From positions 1-64,000 of the forward strand of contig CAIURC010000063.1 in assembly GCA_903901425.1 (NCBI GenBank): DNA of 64,000 bases, read 5' to 3'. The stretch is from an uncultured Spartobacteria bacterium. GTDB taxonomy: Bacteria; Verrucomicrobiota; Verrucomicrobiia; Chthoniobacterales; Chthoniobacteraceae. Below, piece after piece: positions 1-8,864 of the stretch. Below the pieces are notes generated by a model. It was given only the letters and a program-made list of their open reading frames with translations, was not told the origin of the DNA and searched no databases. The position numbers and the translations under genes are program-made. Within the stretch, counting starts at the first letter, position 1, and each line of letters starts with the position of its first letter.

Positions 1-107
1 AGATGTACGGGGACGTGGCGTACCAGAAGGGGTTCGAGCACGTGTCTTCCGGGCCGTTGGTTCGGAGTTCCTATCATGCTGCTGATTATCATCCCGTGCC
101 GCGATGA
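1..107 (+). CDS. lipA: Lipoyl synthase, C-terminal fragment
   Basis: Only the last 34 codons are in the window; the gene begins upstream. The reading frame from position 3 ends [19 protein letters not shown] and stops with TGA at 105-107. The ending [11 protein letters not shown] is the characteristic C-terminus of lipoyl synthase, the radical SAM enzyme that inserts sulfur at C6 and C8 of protein-bound octanoyl groups to make lipoate. The catalytic cysteine motifs lie outside the window and cannot be checked. The stop overlaps the next start (ATGA at 104-107), so the downstream glycosyltransferase is probably translationally coupled to it. The identification rests on the tail alone, but that tail is distinctive. 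Confidence 0.85.
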   Translation, partial: MYGDVAYQKGFEHVSSGPLVRSSYHAADYHPVPR

Positions 108-805
108 GTCGGGAGACGGATGGGTTGGTGGCGTTGATTCCTGCGTACCAGGAGGAACGGAGGATCGGCGAGGTGGTAAGGCGGGCTTTGGGGCAACTGG
201 GCCGGGTGCTCGTCGTGGATGACGGGTCCACCGACGGGACAGCCCCAGCAGCGGCCCAGGCGGGTGCAGTCGTGCTGCGGCATGAGGCGAACCGGGGAAA
301 AGGCGAGGCGATCCGGACCGGGTTGCGGCACTGGATGGGTACGGGCGAATGGGATGCGGTGGTGCTTTTGGACGGGGACGGCCAGCATTTGCCGGAGGAA
401 ATCAGCCGGTTCGCCGCGGTGGCCGGGGACGGGAGCGGGCTGTGGGTGGGGAACCGGATGCAAGACACCCGCAGAATGCCGCGGCTGCGCCGCTGGACCA
501 ACCGGTTCATGTCGGGTCAGGTGAGCGCGCTCTGTGGCCAGGCCGTGCCAGATTCCCAGTGCGGGTTCCGGATGGTGCGCAGGGACTGGGTTCCGCTACT
601 TCTGGGCTGCGGGGGAACGGGGTACGATTTTGAGAGCGAGATGCTGGTCATGGCTTCCCGGGCCGGATGCAGGATCGGGGCGGTTCCGGTCACCACGGTG
701 TACGGGGATGAGACCAGCAAGATTCGGCCGGTCCGGGATGCTGTGCGGTTTTTTCTTCTGGTGCGGCGGCTGGGGCGGAAAACGGGCCGATCGGCGGGCC
801 GCTGA
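104..805 (+). CDS. GT2 family glycosyltransferase (dolichyl-phosphate-mannose-synthase-like)
   Basis: This 233-residue protein is a family 2 (GT-A) glycosyltransferase. It opens with ALIPAYQEE, followed by the nucleotide-binding [10 protein letters not shown] (about residues 37-46), a conserved N-RGKGEAI segment, and the metal-binding LLDGDGQH motif near residue 88. Such enzymes transfer a sugar from a nucleotide donor, often to a polyprenyl phosphate, at the inner face of the membrane. No clear transmembrane helix is visible; only a mildly hydrophobic basic stretch ([11 protein letters not shown]) near the end might touch the membrane. The ATG overlaps the lipA stop by four bases. The acceptor and donor cannot be deduced. 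Confidence 0.85.
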   Translation: MSRETDGLVALIPAYQEERRIGEVVRRALGQLGRVLVVDDGSTDGTAPAAAQAGAVVLRHEANRGKGEAIRTGLRHWMGTGEWDAVVLLDGDGQHLPEEISRFAAVAGDGSGLWVGNRMQDTRRMPRLRRWTNRFMSGQVSALCGQAVPDSQCGFRMVRRDWVPLLLGCGGTGYDFESEMLVMASRAGCRIGAVPVTTVYGDETSKIRPVRDAVRFFLLVRRLGRKTGRSAGR

Positions 806-889
806 CGGGGGCGGTTCAGGAACCAGGGTAGTTTTTGGTTCAATCCGTGAAGCTGGAAAGGCGTGCGGGTTCGTGGGAGGGTGTGGGGA

Positions 890-2212
890 ATGGAAGGCAA
901 AGACACACTGGAAGGCGCAGCGCGTCGGGTCGTGGAACGTTTGGTGAAAGCCGGGCACCGGGCCTATTACGCGGGCGGTTGCGTGCGGGATGCCCTTTTG
1001 GGAAAGGCGCCGCACGACTACGACATTGCCACCAGCGCGCTGCCCGGGCAGGTCCAAGCCCTGTTTGGGCGGACCGTGGCCGTGGGTGCTCATTTCGGCG
1101 TGATTTGTGTGCTCGAAGGGGGCGCAGAGTTCCAGGTGGCGACCTTCCGGTCCGATGGCGCGTATTTGGACGGTCGGCATCCAGAGAGCGTCGAGTTTTC
1201 GTCGCCCGAGGAGGACGCCCGGCGCCGGGATTTTACGGTGAACGGAATGTTCTATGATCCCTTGAATGGGGAGGTGATTGATTTTGTGGGGGGACGCGAG
1301 GATTTGGAGCGGCGGGTGTTGCGTGCGATTGGAGATCCTGTGGAGCGCTTCCGGGAGGACCGGTTGCGCCTGCTGCGGGCGGTCCGTTTTGCCACGGTGC
1401 TGGGGTTTGACGTGGACGCGCAGACCTGGGAGGCGGTGTGCCGTGCGGCCGGGGAGATTCACGAGGTGAGCGCAGAGCGGATTCGGGAGGAGGTGGTGAA
1501 GATTTTCCTGAGTCCCGGGCGTGTCCGGGGCTGGGATTTGCTGGATGCGAGCGGTTTGATGCGGGAGGTGTTGCCGGAGTTGGAGGCATTGAAAGGGTGC
1601 GAACAGCCGCCGCAGTTTCATCCGGAGGGCGACGTGTTTGTGCATACCCGGGCGATGCTGGGGTTGTTGCCGGAGCAGGTGTCGCTGTCCCTGGTGCTCT
1701 CGGTGTTGTTCCATGACATTGGCAAACCTGGGACCTTCAGCCTCGACAATGGGCGGATCCGGTTCAGTGGGCACGACAAGCTTGGGGCGGTGATGACGGA
1801 GTCGTTGATGGAACGGCTGCGGTTTGCGCGGCGCGAGACGGAGTCGGTGGTGGAGGCGGTGGCCCAGCACATGGTGTTCAAGGACGTGCAGCAGATGCGT
1901 GTGGCGCGGCTCAAACGGTTCATGGCGCGTCCCGGGTTTGAGGACGAAATGGAGTTGCACCGGGTGGATTGCACGAGCAGCCATGGGATGCTGGACAACT
2001 ACGAGTATTTGAAGGCGAAACGGGAGGAGTTCGGCAGGGAACCGCTCATTCCCGAGCCGCTGATCGGGGGGCGGGATTTGATGGATTTGGGGATGAAGCC
2101 CGGTCCGCTGTTCCGGGAGGTGTTGGAGTCGGTGCAATCGCGGCAGTTAGAGGGCGGGCTTGTGGACCGGGAAGGGGCGTTGGAGTACGTGCGGCGGAAT
2201 TATCTGGATTGA
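890..2212 (+). CDS. cca: CCA tRNA nucleotidyltransferase / poly(A) polymerase family
   Basis: This is a class II nucleotidyltransferase of 440 residues that probably adds or repairs the CCA end of tRNAs using CTP and ATP. The N-terminal catalytic head has GGCVRDALLG (about residues 29-38) and the metal-binding DYD (about 43-45), followed by the RRRDFTVN template-like segment and the RLLRAVRFA neck motif. A C-terminal HD phosphohydrolase domain is marked by FHDIGKP near residue 274, as in long bacterial CCA enzymes with 2',3'-cyclic phosphodiesterase/phosphatase activity. I chose ATG 890 because GGGAGG at 875-880 gives a good ribosome-binding site nine bases upstream; the frame stays open back to a GTG at 863. 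Confidence 0.9.
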   Translation: MEGKDTLEGAARRVVERLVKAGHRAYYAGGCVRDALLGKAPHDYDIATSALPGQVQALFGRTVAVGAHFGVICVLEGGAEFQVATFRSDGAYLDGRHPESVEFSSPEEDARRRDFTVNGMFYDPLNGEVIDFVGGREDLERRVLRAIGDPVERFREDRLRLLRAVRFATVLGFDVDAQTWEAVCRAAGEIHEVSAERIREEVVKIFLSPGRVRGWDLLDASGLMREVLPELEALKGCEQPPQFHPEGDVFVHTRAMLGLLPEQVSLSLVLSVLFHDIGKPGTFSLDNGRIRFSGHDKLGAVMTESLMERLRFARRETESVVEAVAQHMVFKDVQQMRVARLKRFMARPGFEDEMELHRVDCTSSHGMLDNYEYLKAKREEFGREPLIPEPLIGGRDLMDLGMKPGPLFREVLESVQSRQLEGGLVDREGALEYVRRNYLD

Positions 2213-2359
2213 AAGGACTAGAATTTATCCTGCTGCTCGGGAAACAAACCGGATTGCAAGTTGGCTGCGGGCCGGGTTTGGTAACGGCCCACCCTCCGGA
2301 ACTCTGGACGCCGCTGAAAAAATCGTCCGGCCCCGCCGCAGGAAACCCCTTTAATCATC

Positions 2360-3466
2360 ATGTCCCAGATTGAGCACAACGACCCCGTCAACGCCCAGAT
2401 CCTCGCGGTATCAGAGGACAAGATCGCCGGATTTGTCAGAGAACCGTTTTTGGAGGTCGCGCAGAAGAGCGGGGTGCCTTTGGAGACGGTGGTGGACAGG
2501 ATCCGGGGGATGCTGGAGGCGGGGACGATCCGGAGGGTGCGTCAGACGCTGGTGGCGAGCAATCTGGCGGAGGGCGCTTTGGTGGCGTGGAAGGTGTCGG
2601 AGGAACGGCTGGGGGCGGCATTCGACTTCATGTTCCAGCAGGATCCTTTCAGTGGGCATGTGGTGGTGCGGTCTACGGACCAGCAGAGCAAGGGGTCAGA
2701 GTACCGGTTGTGGACAACGCTGAAGGTGCCGGTGGGGGAATCGCTGGCCCGGCACTGTGAGGTGTTGATGCGGCACACGGGGTGCGAGGCGTTCAAGTTG
2801 ATGCCTGCCCGCGGGATTTTTGCATTGGGAGTGGGGCATGTGCGTCGCAAAACGATTGAGCCGGGAGACAAGTCCGAGGAACCGGCGCGGATGATACCGG
2901 TAGGGGTGGTGAATTTGAGTGAGCAGGAGTGGGACGTGTTGTTGGCGCTGAAACGGGAGTTTACCTCGGAGGAAATCGGGCTGAATCCTTGGGCGCGCCG
3001 GGCGGAGGAGGCGGGGGTGGATCTGGAAACGTTCTGTCGGACAGCGGAGGATCTCAACGCGAGGCAGGTGATTGGACGGTTTTCCACCTTTTTGGAGCAT
3101 GTGAAGCCGTCCGCTGGGGGGCAGCGGGTGACCCGGTTCAATGCATTGTTCCACTGGGGGGTTCCCAAGGGGCGGGAGTTGGAGGCGGGCGGCGAGGTGG
3201 GGCGTCACCATATCCTGACCCACTGCTACTGGCGGGAAGGGGGGCCGGAGTTCTGCAACGTGAACATCATGGCGGTGGCACACGGGACCGACAAAGAGCG
3301 CGTGTTTGCGCACAAGGCCGCGATTGACCGGCATTTGGAGGGATGCGGAATCCCGGTGGAGTACACCAACGTGTTCTGGGGCGGGCGCAGCGAGATCAAG
3401 CCTTCGGAGATTTCGCCCAAGGTGCACCGTCAATGGTTGGCCCAGTACGGGGTGCCTGCAGAGTGA
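2360..3466 (+). CDS. Tandem AsnC/Lrp-fold protein resembling fused siroheme decarboxylase AhbA-AhbB
   Basis: This 368-residue protein contains two consecutive winged-helix plus AsnC-type alpha/beta units. Unit 1 covers about residues 15-160, with an IRR(V)R segment after the recognition helix and EYRLWTTL in the sensor domain. Unit 2 covers about 180-345, with HCYWREGG at about 288-295 and NVNIMAVAHG after it. These match the layout of siroheme decarboxylase subunits AhbA and AhbB (compare their HEYNLWFTL and SHCY signatures), which normally form a heterodimer and decarboxylate siroheme on the way to haem or d1 haem. A single-chain fusion is unusual. No haem genes are nearby, so a regulator or a different tetrapyrrole role remains possible. 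Its stop overlaps the next gene's GTG start. Confidence 0.6.
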   Translation: MSQIEHNDPVNAQILAVSEDKIAGFVREPFLEVAQKSGVPLETVVDRIRGMLEAGTIRRVRQTLVASNLAEGALVAWKVSEERLGAAFDFMFQQDPFSGHVVVRSTDQQSKGSEYRLWTTLKVPVGESLARHCEVLMRHTGCEAFKLMPARGIFALGVGHVRRKTIEPGDKSEEPARMIPVGVVNLSEQEWDVLLALKREFTSEEIGLNPWARRAEEAGVDLETFCRTAEDLNARQVIGRFSTFLEHVKPSAGGQRVTRFNALFHWGVPKGRELEAGGEVGRHHILTHCYWREGGPEFCNVNIMAVAHGTDKERVFAHKAAIDRHLEGCGIPVEYTNVFWGGRSEIKPSEISPKVHRQWLAQYGVPAE

Positions 3467-4428
3467 GTGCTGCAGAGAAGCACGGCTTGAAACTGCTGCT
3501 GGTAGACGGGCATTACTACGCGTACCGGTCGTTTTTTGCGATCCGGTCCCTGAGCAATTCGCGCGGGGAGCCGACCAATGCGGTGTATGGTTTTTTGAAG
3601 GCGCTGCGTCGGATGCTCCGAGATCTTGCGCCGGACCTGGCGGCGGTGGTCTGGGACATGGGGATCCCGAAGCGCCGCAGCGATCTGCAGCCGGCGTACA
3701 AGCAGCAGCGGGAGGAGATGCCTGACCTGATGCGGCCGCAGATTGGCCGGATTCAGCAACTGGTGCCGTTGCTGGGAGTGGCGAGCGTGTGGTTGGCGGA
3801 TACGGAGGCGGATGATTTGATGGCGAGTTACGCGGTGGCGGCGCGGCAGGCAGGGCACGAGGTGGTGCTGGCTACCAACGACAAAGACCTGTTCCAGATG
3901 GTGGACGACCAGGTGCGGGTGTATTCCACCGCAAAGACGGATCTGGCTTCTCCTTCGGATCCGTTTGCATTGCTGGGTCTGGAAGCCGTCCGGGCGAAAT
4001 GGGGGGTGGAACCGCACCAGATTGGGGCTGTTCTGAGCCTGACCGGCGATGCGGCCGACAACATCCCTGGCGTGCCAGGGCTCGGGGCGAAAGGTGCTGC
4101 TGCGCTTCTCCGCGCGCACGGGAGTCTGGACGTGTTGCTGCGGGAACCCGGCCGGATTGAAAACCCTCGGGTCCGGGAGAAGATTCTGGCGGCGAAGGAA
4201 CAGGTGGAACAGAACCGGGAGATGGTGAGGCTGGACACGGATTTGGAGCTGCCGTTGCCGGTGGAAGCGCTGCGGATCGTCCCCCGGCCTGAGGAGCTTC
4301 TGCGGGAGCTTGACCTTCTGGAGTTCCGCACATTGCGGCAGGAAGTGTCTCTGGAGCTGGGTGGGGCCGTGAAGAGCGGGGAGGCGAAGGGAGGCCAGAG
4401 GTCTGAGGTTCAGGGGGAATTGTTTTGA
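3463..4428 (+). CDS. Stand-alone 5'-3' exonuclease (DNA polymerase I N-terminal type, flap endonuclease)
   Basis: The 321-residue product matches only the 5' nuclease domain of DNA polymerase I. LLLVDGHYYAYRSF (metal Asp at about residue 15), the acidic ADTEADDLMA and ATNDKDLFQ segments, and the GDAADNIPGVPGLGAKGA helix-3-turn-helix DNA-binding motif are all present. It would remove RNA primers and 5' flaps during lagging-strand maturation and repair. There is no polymerase domain, so Pol I must be encoded elsewhere or this is a second nuclease. I take the GTG at 3463, which overlaps the preceding TGA (GTGA), because homology starts immediately after it; the frame is open further upstream (to 3343) but overlaps the previous gene. 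Confidence 0.85.
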   Translation: MSAAEKHGLKLLLVDGHYYAYRSFFAIRSLSNSRGEPTNAVYGFLKALRRMLRDLAPDLAAVVWDMGIPKRRSDLQPAYKQQREEMPDLMRPQIGRIQQLVPLLGVASVWLADTEADDLMASYAVAARQAGHEVVLATNDKDLFQMVDDQVRVYSTAKTDLASPSDPFALLGLEAVRAKWGVEPHQIGAVLSLTGDAADNIPGVPGLGAKGAAALLRAHGSLDVLLREPGRIENPRVREKILAAKEQVEQNREMVRLDTDLELPLPVEALRIVPRPEELLRELDLLEFRTLRQEVSLELGGAVKSGEAKGGQRSEVQGELF

Positions 4429-4567
4429 GGAATCCTGCGGGATTGGAAGTTTGGGTTGTCGATTGGAACCGGCTCGGATAACAAGGGCGGCCGCAATAAA
4501 GGTTTATCAGGTCCTGTGCAGGAACGCCCCTGAAGCACGGCCTGCGTACTAAAACGATTTTCATTCA

Positions 4568-5572
4568 GTGAATTATTTGACGCCCAGTTTGAGGGAGCTC
4601 TCCCGGAAGTTCCGCCGGTTCCGGATCCGACGGCAGCTTCAGAGCGAACGGGTGAAGCTGGCGGAGGCGGAAGGGGAATTGGGTTTGTTGGGGTGGCAGC
4701 AGGCGGATTTCCGTGGGGAAAGCCAGCGGGAGGTGGAAAAGATCAAGAACTGCGAGCGGGAACAGTCGCGTCTGACCAACGAGGGAGCCGAGGTGGGGCG
4801 TTCCATGCGGAAGTTCAGGGAGGAACGGGAGGTGGGAAAAAAGGCGTACGAGGAGCAGAAACAGGTTTTGCAGGCGGAGCGTCAGGTGTTGTTGGAACCC
4901 GTGACGCGGCTCGAAAAAGAGATCGAGGAGCATCGGCGGGAGGAACCTGGGTACGAGAAGCGGATTCCGGACTTGGACCGTGAACTAAGGGATGTTCAAG
5001 CCCAGTACTCGAGGTTGCTGGCGGAGAAGAATCAGTCGCCCCAGGACCGCGCGGAATTGATTCGGTTGCGGGAACGGACGGTGGCGATTCCGAATGAAAA
5101 GGCGGATTTGAGGACCCGGCATCTCCGGGTGGCCAGCGAGATTCAGATGCTTGAGAGCCAGTTGACGGCTCGGCGCAAGGAATTGGATGAGGCAACGGGA
5201 AAACTGCGGGTTCTGGAGCAGGAGTTTGCGGAAAAGGACCGGGTGTTGGCCACGGAACTCAAGAAACTGGATAAGGAGAAGGCGCGGATTGATGCGGAGA
5301 ACGACGCTTTGGAGTTGGCCAAGGCCAATCCCTACCAGCAACTGGGCCGGATTCTGGCGGACCACCGGTTGCCGCCGGTGAACCAGCCGCATTCTTTGGA
5401 AAAAGTGCTTCGGTACCGCGAATCTCTCGAGCTTTTGGAGGCGGAACTGGTGACCTCCAAACAGGAATCTGGCGCTGAGAACTTGCCGGTACTCAGGGTG
5501 TCTTTTGTGCTTTTGGGGACGATAGTTTTTCTGGTTTTTCTGGTCTTGGGCGCTCTGATGATTTCTGGTTGA
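4568..5572 (+). CDS. Long coiled-coil protein with C-terminal membrane anchor
   Basis: I do not recognise a family. The 334-residue product is very rich in Glu, Arg, Lys, Gln and Leu and reads as an almost continuous coiled coil from about residue 5 to 260. A single hydrophobic helix follows at about 310-332 (SFVLLGTIVFLVFLVLGALM), so it should be tail-anchored with the coiled coil in the cytoplasm. There is no signal peptide. The GTG start at 4568 has no clear Shine-Dalgarno sequence, so the exact start is uncertain. The next gene begins three bases after its stop and also encodes a single-pass membrane protein, suggesting the two act as a pair. Coiled coils give spurious matches to SMC-like proteins, so no function is proposed. 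Confidence 0.6.
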   Translation: MNYLTPSLRELSRKFRRFRIRRQLQSERVKLAEAEGELGLLGWQQADFRGESQREVEKIKNCEREQSRLTNEGAEVGRSMRKFREEREVGKKAYEEQKQVLQAERQVLLEPVTRLEKEIEEHRREEPGYEKRIPDLDRELRDVQAQYSRLLAEKNQSPQDRAELIRLRERTVAIPNEKADLRTRHLRVASEIQMLESQLTARRKELDEATGKLRVLEQEFAEKDRVLATELKKLDKEKARIDAENDALELAKANPYQQLGRILADHRLPPVNQPHSLEKVLRYRESLELLEAELVTSKQESGAENLPVLRVSFVLLGTIVFLVFLVLGALMISG

Positions 5573-5575
5573 GCT

Positions 5576-6013
5576 GTGTCTGAGAATCCCAAGGCTGAAT
5601 CTGAAAACACCGCTTCTGGCGGGGGGAACGATTTCCTGTTCAGTCAGAGGTGGTTGCAGTTGGGGTGGGGATTTGGGCTCGCAATGCTCCTGGTGGTGGG
5701 GTTGGGCTGGGCGGAAAACGGGGCTGGAATTCGCCGGGACGAGATGCGCGAGGTGACCGGTTTGGGGGACACGGTGTTTTTCCATCCGCCCTCGGCAAAG
5801 GTGGGGGAGGAGGTGGCTGTGGTTTCAGGGCGCGTCCTGATCCTGGCCGAAAGCCGCGAATACCCCCAGGGGGACTTGGAGATGCGCCGGATTGCCACGG
5901 ACAAAAAAACCGGCATTTCCGTGTATCAGCGCCGCGCCGGGAACGACCGGGCCGGGATTTATTACCTGAGGCTCTCGCCGGGGGTTTACCTCAAGGTCCA
6001 CCTCAGTCGTTGA
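5576..6013 (+). CDS. Small single-pass membrane protein of unknown function
   Basis: The 145-residue product has an N-terminal polar stretch, one transmembrane segment at about residues 28-46 (LGWGFGLAMLLVVGLGWAE) and an approximately 95-residue domain predicted to lie outside the cytoplasm. That domain is rich in beta-type sequence (VFFHPPSAKVGEEVAVVSGRV; GIYYLRLSPGVYLKVHL). I do not recognise the family. It starts with GTG three bases after the coiled-coil gene and is probably co-transcribed with it. It ends facing the convergent M23 peptidase gene. The reading frame is well supported by the tight spacing and by third-position GC bias. Confidence 0.55.
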   Translation: MSENPKAESENTASGGGNDFLFSQRWLQLGWGFGLAMLLVVGLGWAENGAGIRRDEMREVTGLGDTVFFHPPSAKVGEEVAVVSGRVLILAESREYPQGDLEMRRIATDKKTGISVYQRRAGNDRAGIYYLRLSPGVYLKVHLSR

Positions 6014-6087
6014 GGAGTCTGCGGGCCAGTGCACACCGGATCCGGCGGGTCGCCGGTGGCGGGGAATTGGGGCCGCCAAACCCGAGC

Positions 6088-6816
6088 CTACTCTCTGAGG
6101 CGCATGTCGCTGTACCGGTCGATCCGGAACTGGACACCGGGTTTTGGAGGCGGTGGCGGAGATTTCTGAACCGGCGACGGGGTGGTTGAACGGGCCGCCA
6201 AGGTGGGCGGGGTGGACGGGAAAGTGTTGATGGGGACGCTGGCCAGTTTGGAGACTGCCGGGAGGCGGGAATGATCGGCAATAAAATGGCTGGGGCTCCA
6301 GTACACGGATTGGTCCTGAGGAAAGCTGTTCCGGAACATGCCAACCCGGATGTCTTTGCGCATCTCAAAATGGAGGTGCGCGTCATACATTCCGCGGTTG
6401 TTTCCGATGGTGCCGACTTTCTGCCCCCTGCGCACGACCTGCCCCTCTCGCACCAGAATCTGCTGGAGATGACCGTAGAGGGAGTCCACGAACTTGGTCT
6501 GACCCGACTCTGGGTAGGCATGGCGGATGATGACCACGTTTCCCCAGCCCATTCGGAAGTCGCGTGCAAACACCACAATCCCGTGGGCAGTGCTCAGAAC
6601 CGGGTCCCCGAGGTCGGTGTCGCCCCCCATCACCCCGTTCCAGTCCTCGCCGAGGTGCCCGTTGATTCGCAACCCGCGGGACATGTAATACCCGCCGTTG
6701 CTTTGATCCACGGGAAGGCTGAATCCGTCCGCGAACGGGACCTGCGCGGAGTCTCCAGACAAGGCTCCGGGAAGTGCCAGAATGGTCAGAAAAAGGGCGG
6801 GCAGAAGGCGGAGCAT
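6088..6816 (-). CDS. Secreted M23 family (LytM-type) peptidase
   Basis: This is a 242-residue exported metallopeptidase expected to cut peptidoglycan cross-links. A signal peptide covers about residues 1-21. The M23 zinc signature is visible as HLGEDW (His54, Asp58), YGHL (His116) and DAHLHFE (His147 and His149). The lysostaphin-like fold usually carries H-x3-D and HxH as zinc ligands, and all are present. After the catalytic domain comes a Pro/Ser/Thr-rich tail (about 185-225, including a KSPPPPPKPG run), probably flexible or wall-spanning. It lies directly downstream of the undecaprenyl-diphosphatase gene on the same strand, so both may serve cell-wall turnover. Confidence 0.85.
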   Translation of the reverse strand: MLRLLPALFLTILALPGALSGDSAQVPFADGFSLPVDQSNGGYYMSRGLRINGHLGEDWNGVMGGDTDLGDPVLSTAHGIVVFARDFRMGWGNVVIIRHAYPESGQTKFVDSLYGHLQQILVREGQVVRRGQKVGTIGNNRGMYDAHLHFEMRKDIRVGMFRNSFPQDQSVYWSPSHFIADHSRLPAVSKLASVPINTFPSTPPTLAARSTTPSPVQKSPPPPPKPGVQFRIDRYSDMRLRE

Positions 6817-6861
6817 CGGGTTGAACCCAGAAGACGGGAGGGCAAGTATGGCCCGCCTGAT

Positions 6862-7668
6862 TCAGGAGGCAAGCGCGGTCAGCAGGAGGGCTGTCCCGAG
6901 CGCAATCCGGTAGAGACCGAATCCGGAAAATCCATGGTTTTGGACATAGCGCAACAGCCAGCGCACGGCGAGGAACGACACGGCTGCAGAGGTCAGGGCG
7001 GCGAGGAGGACGAGGGGCGCCTGGCCGGTCACGGCGTCGCTGGGGTGGCGGACTTCTTTCAAGAGTTTGAAGCCGGCGGCGGCCAGAAGAGTTGGGATTC
7101 CCACCAGAAAAGAGAATTCAGTGGCTGCAGGCCGGCTAGTGCCCAGAAGAAGCGCGGCTAGGATGGTGGCGCCTGAGCGGGAAGTGCCCGGAAAAACGGC
7201 GGCCAGCAACTGGGCGGCTGACACGGTGCAGGCGGTGATCCATGAGACCGTATCCGTCAGGGGCCGGGTCCGGATCCAGCGTTCAGCCAGAAGGAAGGCC
7301 AGTCCGCCGGCGATCAGCGCCCAGGCCACGGGCGCGACCGTTTCCGGGAGTTTGAAGTTGAGTTTGTTGAGGACGAGTCCCCCGGCGGCCGTGAAGGCGA
7401 ATGCCACGAGGATTTTCAAGAGAAACGCGCGACTTTCCTGCGACTTCCACTGGGCGAGCATCTCCAAGCGCCGACGGAACAGCGGGAGCACGGCAAGGAC
7501 GGCTCCTGCTTGGACCACCACGTTGAAGAAGTCCGTCCGGAAAACAGGGTTGAGACCGGGCAGAAGATGCTCGGTGAGCAGAAGGTGTCCCGTGGAGGAA
7601 ACCGGAATGAACTCGGTGAGCCCCTCAACCGTCCCGAGGAGGACGGCAGCCAGCCAGTCTGGAACCAT
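6862..7668 (-). CDS. uppP: Undecaprenyl-diphosphatase (BacA/UppP family)
   Basis: This 268-residue polytopic membrane protein recycles undecaprenyl pyrophosphate to the monophosphate carrier used for peptidoglycan and glycan export. The diagnostic motifs are EGLTEFIPVSSTGHLL near the N-terminus (about residues 15-30) and FPGTSRSGAT in the second half. Length and the pattern of hydrophobic helices match the family. It sits between the P-II gene (upstream, 63 bases away) and the M23 peptidase (downstream, 45 bases away), all on the minus strand. Overexpression of this family is known to give bacitracin resistance; nothing here indicates a specialised role. Confidence 0.93.
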   Translation of the reverse strand: MVPDWLAAVLLGTVEGLTEFIPVSSTGHLLLTEHLLPGLNPVFRTDFFNVVVQAGAVLAVLPLFRRRLEMLAQWKSQESRAFLLKILVAFAFTAAGGLVLNKLNFKLPETVAPVAWALIAGGLAFLLAERWIRTRPLTDTVSWITACTVSAAQLLAAVFPGTSRSGATILAALLLGTSRPAATEFSFLVGIPTLLAAAGFKLLKEVRHPSDAVTGQAPLVLLAALTSAAVSFLAVRWLLRYVQNHGFSGFGLYRIALGTALLLTALAS

Positions 7669-7731
7669 GGAATGCGGGGAAGGACCGAGCGGCGAGTGGA
7701 AATGCCGTCGTGTTCCTCCAGTAGCAGCGCG

Positions 7732-8082
<351 letters not shown>

Positions 8083-8104
8083 CTAACGCTTTGGAGCCAA
8101 ATGG

Positions 8105-8161
8105 CAAGAAAATGGAGGGCGTTCCTGAGGTTCATGCCCGGTTTTTCGGGGTGGGAACGCC
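8105..8161 (-). terminator. Probable terminator hairpin between the small unknown gene and glnB
   Basis: GGCGTTCC at 8118-8125 pairs with GGAACGCC at 8154-8161, and inside it CCCG pairs with CGGG around a GTTTTT loop (about 8137-8150). Read on the minus strand the hairpin begins about 19 bases after the stop of the gene at 8180-8686 and is followed by a T-rich stretch (CCATTTTCTTG). It would end that transcript before glnB. The stem has an asymmetric internal loop, so strength is uncertain. Confidence 0.45.
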
Positions 8162-8179
8162 AGATTCGAGAGCGCAGCC

Positions 8180-8686
8180 TCAGGCGGCGCCGAGGGCAAA
8201 TCGGGAGTCTTTCTGGAGAAGCGTTTCGAGGGTGGTCCAGCCTTCGCCATCCAGCGACTGGAACGCGTGGAGATAGATGGAAACGGTTTCCGCCGGGTAT
8301 TTGGCCAGAAGTTGGTCGAGGACGCGGACCAGGTCTTCCTCGGGAGGGGCTGGGGGCAGGGTTTCCAAGGTGCCGTTGGCGTCATGGGAAATGCCAAAGC
8401 CGTCGAGGAAATCGCAGAGGAGACTGGAATGAGCGCCTACCAGCCACACCTGGAGGAGATGGGCGGAGATGGTGGAATTGGCTTTGCGTCCGAGGGCTTC
8501 ATGAAGCCATGCATGGCGTTCGTTGCGGGGTTTGCGTTCCAGAAAAACGGGGCGCAGGTTGCGCTGTTTGGCCAGGGAGTCGAGCGTGGCGCGGTAGAGC
8601 GGCTTTTCTTTCTCGTAGAGGAAACCGAGGAGATCGGAGGCGGCGGTTGCGGACATTCTGGCAAAGATCTCGTGGGGATGGAGCAT
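8180..8686 (-). CDS. Conserved-looking hypothetical protein, 168 aa
   Basis: I do not recognise the family. The soluble product appears all-helical, with no signal peptide or transmembrane helix. It begins MLHPHEIFARMSATAASDLL and contains several Leu/Ala-rich amphipathic helices and a short acidic Pro-rich linker (LPPAPPEED) in the middle. Codon use matches its neighbours and the frame is uninterrupted. It is divergent from the MBL-fold hydrolase gene and upstream of glnB on the same strand, separated from it by a likely terminator. A helical adaptor or scaffold role would be a guess. Confidence 0.55.
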   Translation of the reverse strand: MLHPHEIFARMSATAASDLLGFLYEKEKPLYRATLDSLAKQRNLRPVFLERKPRNERHAWLHEALGRKANSTISAHLLQVWLVGAHSSLLCDFLDGFGISHDANGTLETLPPAPPEEDLVRVLDQLLAKYPAETVSIYLHAFQSLDGEGWTTLETLLQKDSRFALGAA

Positions 8687-8864
8687 AAGTGGGATAAAAG
8701 GTGGCGGGGGAGGCTAGAGAGGGTCTGCGGGTCAGGCAACACCGGATTGGATGACCCGGGGAGGGTGGAGGGGCGGCGGACGGGAGCGGACGGCGAGGAG
8801 AGAAGAGCGGCAGGCTTGTTTTTCCCGGTCGACTATGCGATTTTGCCAAAACCCTCTGAACGAA

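Noticed and set aside
596-2137. A 513-codon minus-strand open frame opposite the CCA-adding enzyme gene
   Set aside because: The translation is low-complexity His/Pro/Gln-rich and the plus strand carries intact catalytic motifs of a nucleotidyltransferase.
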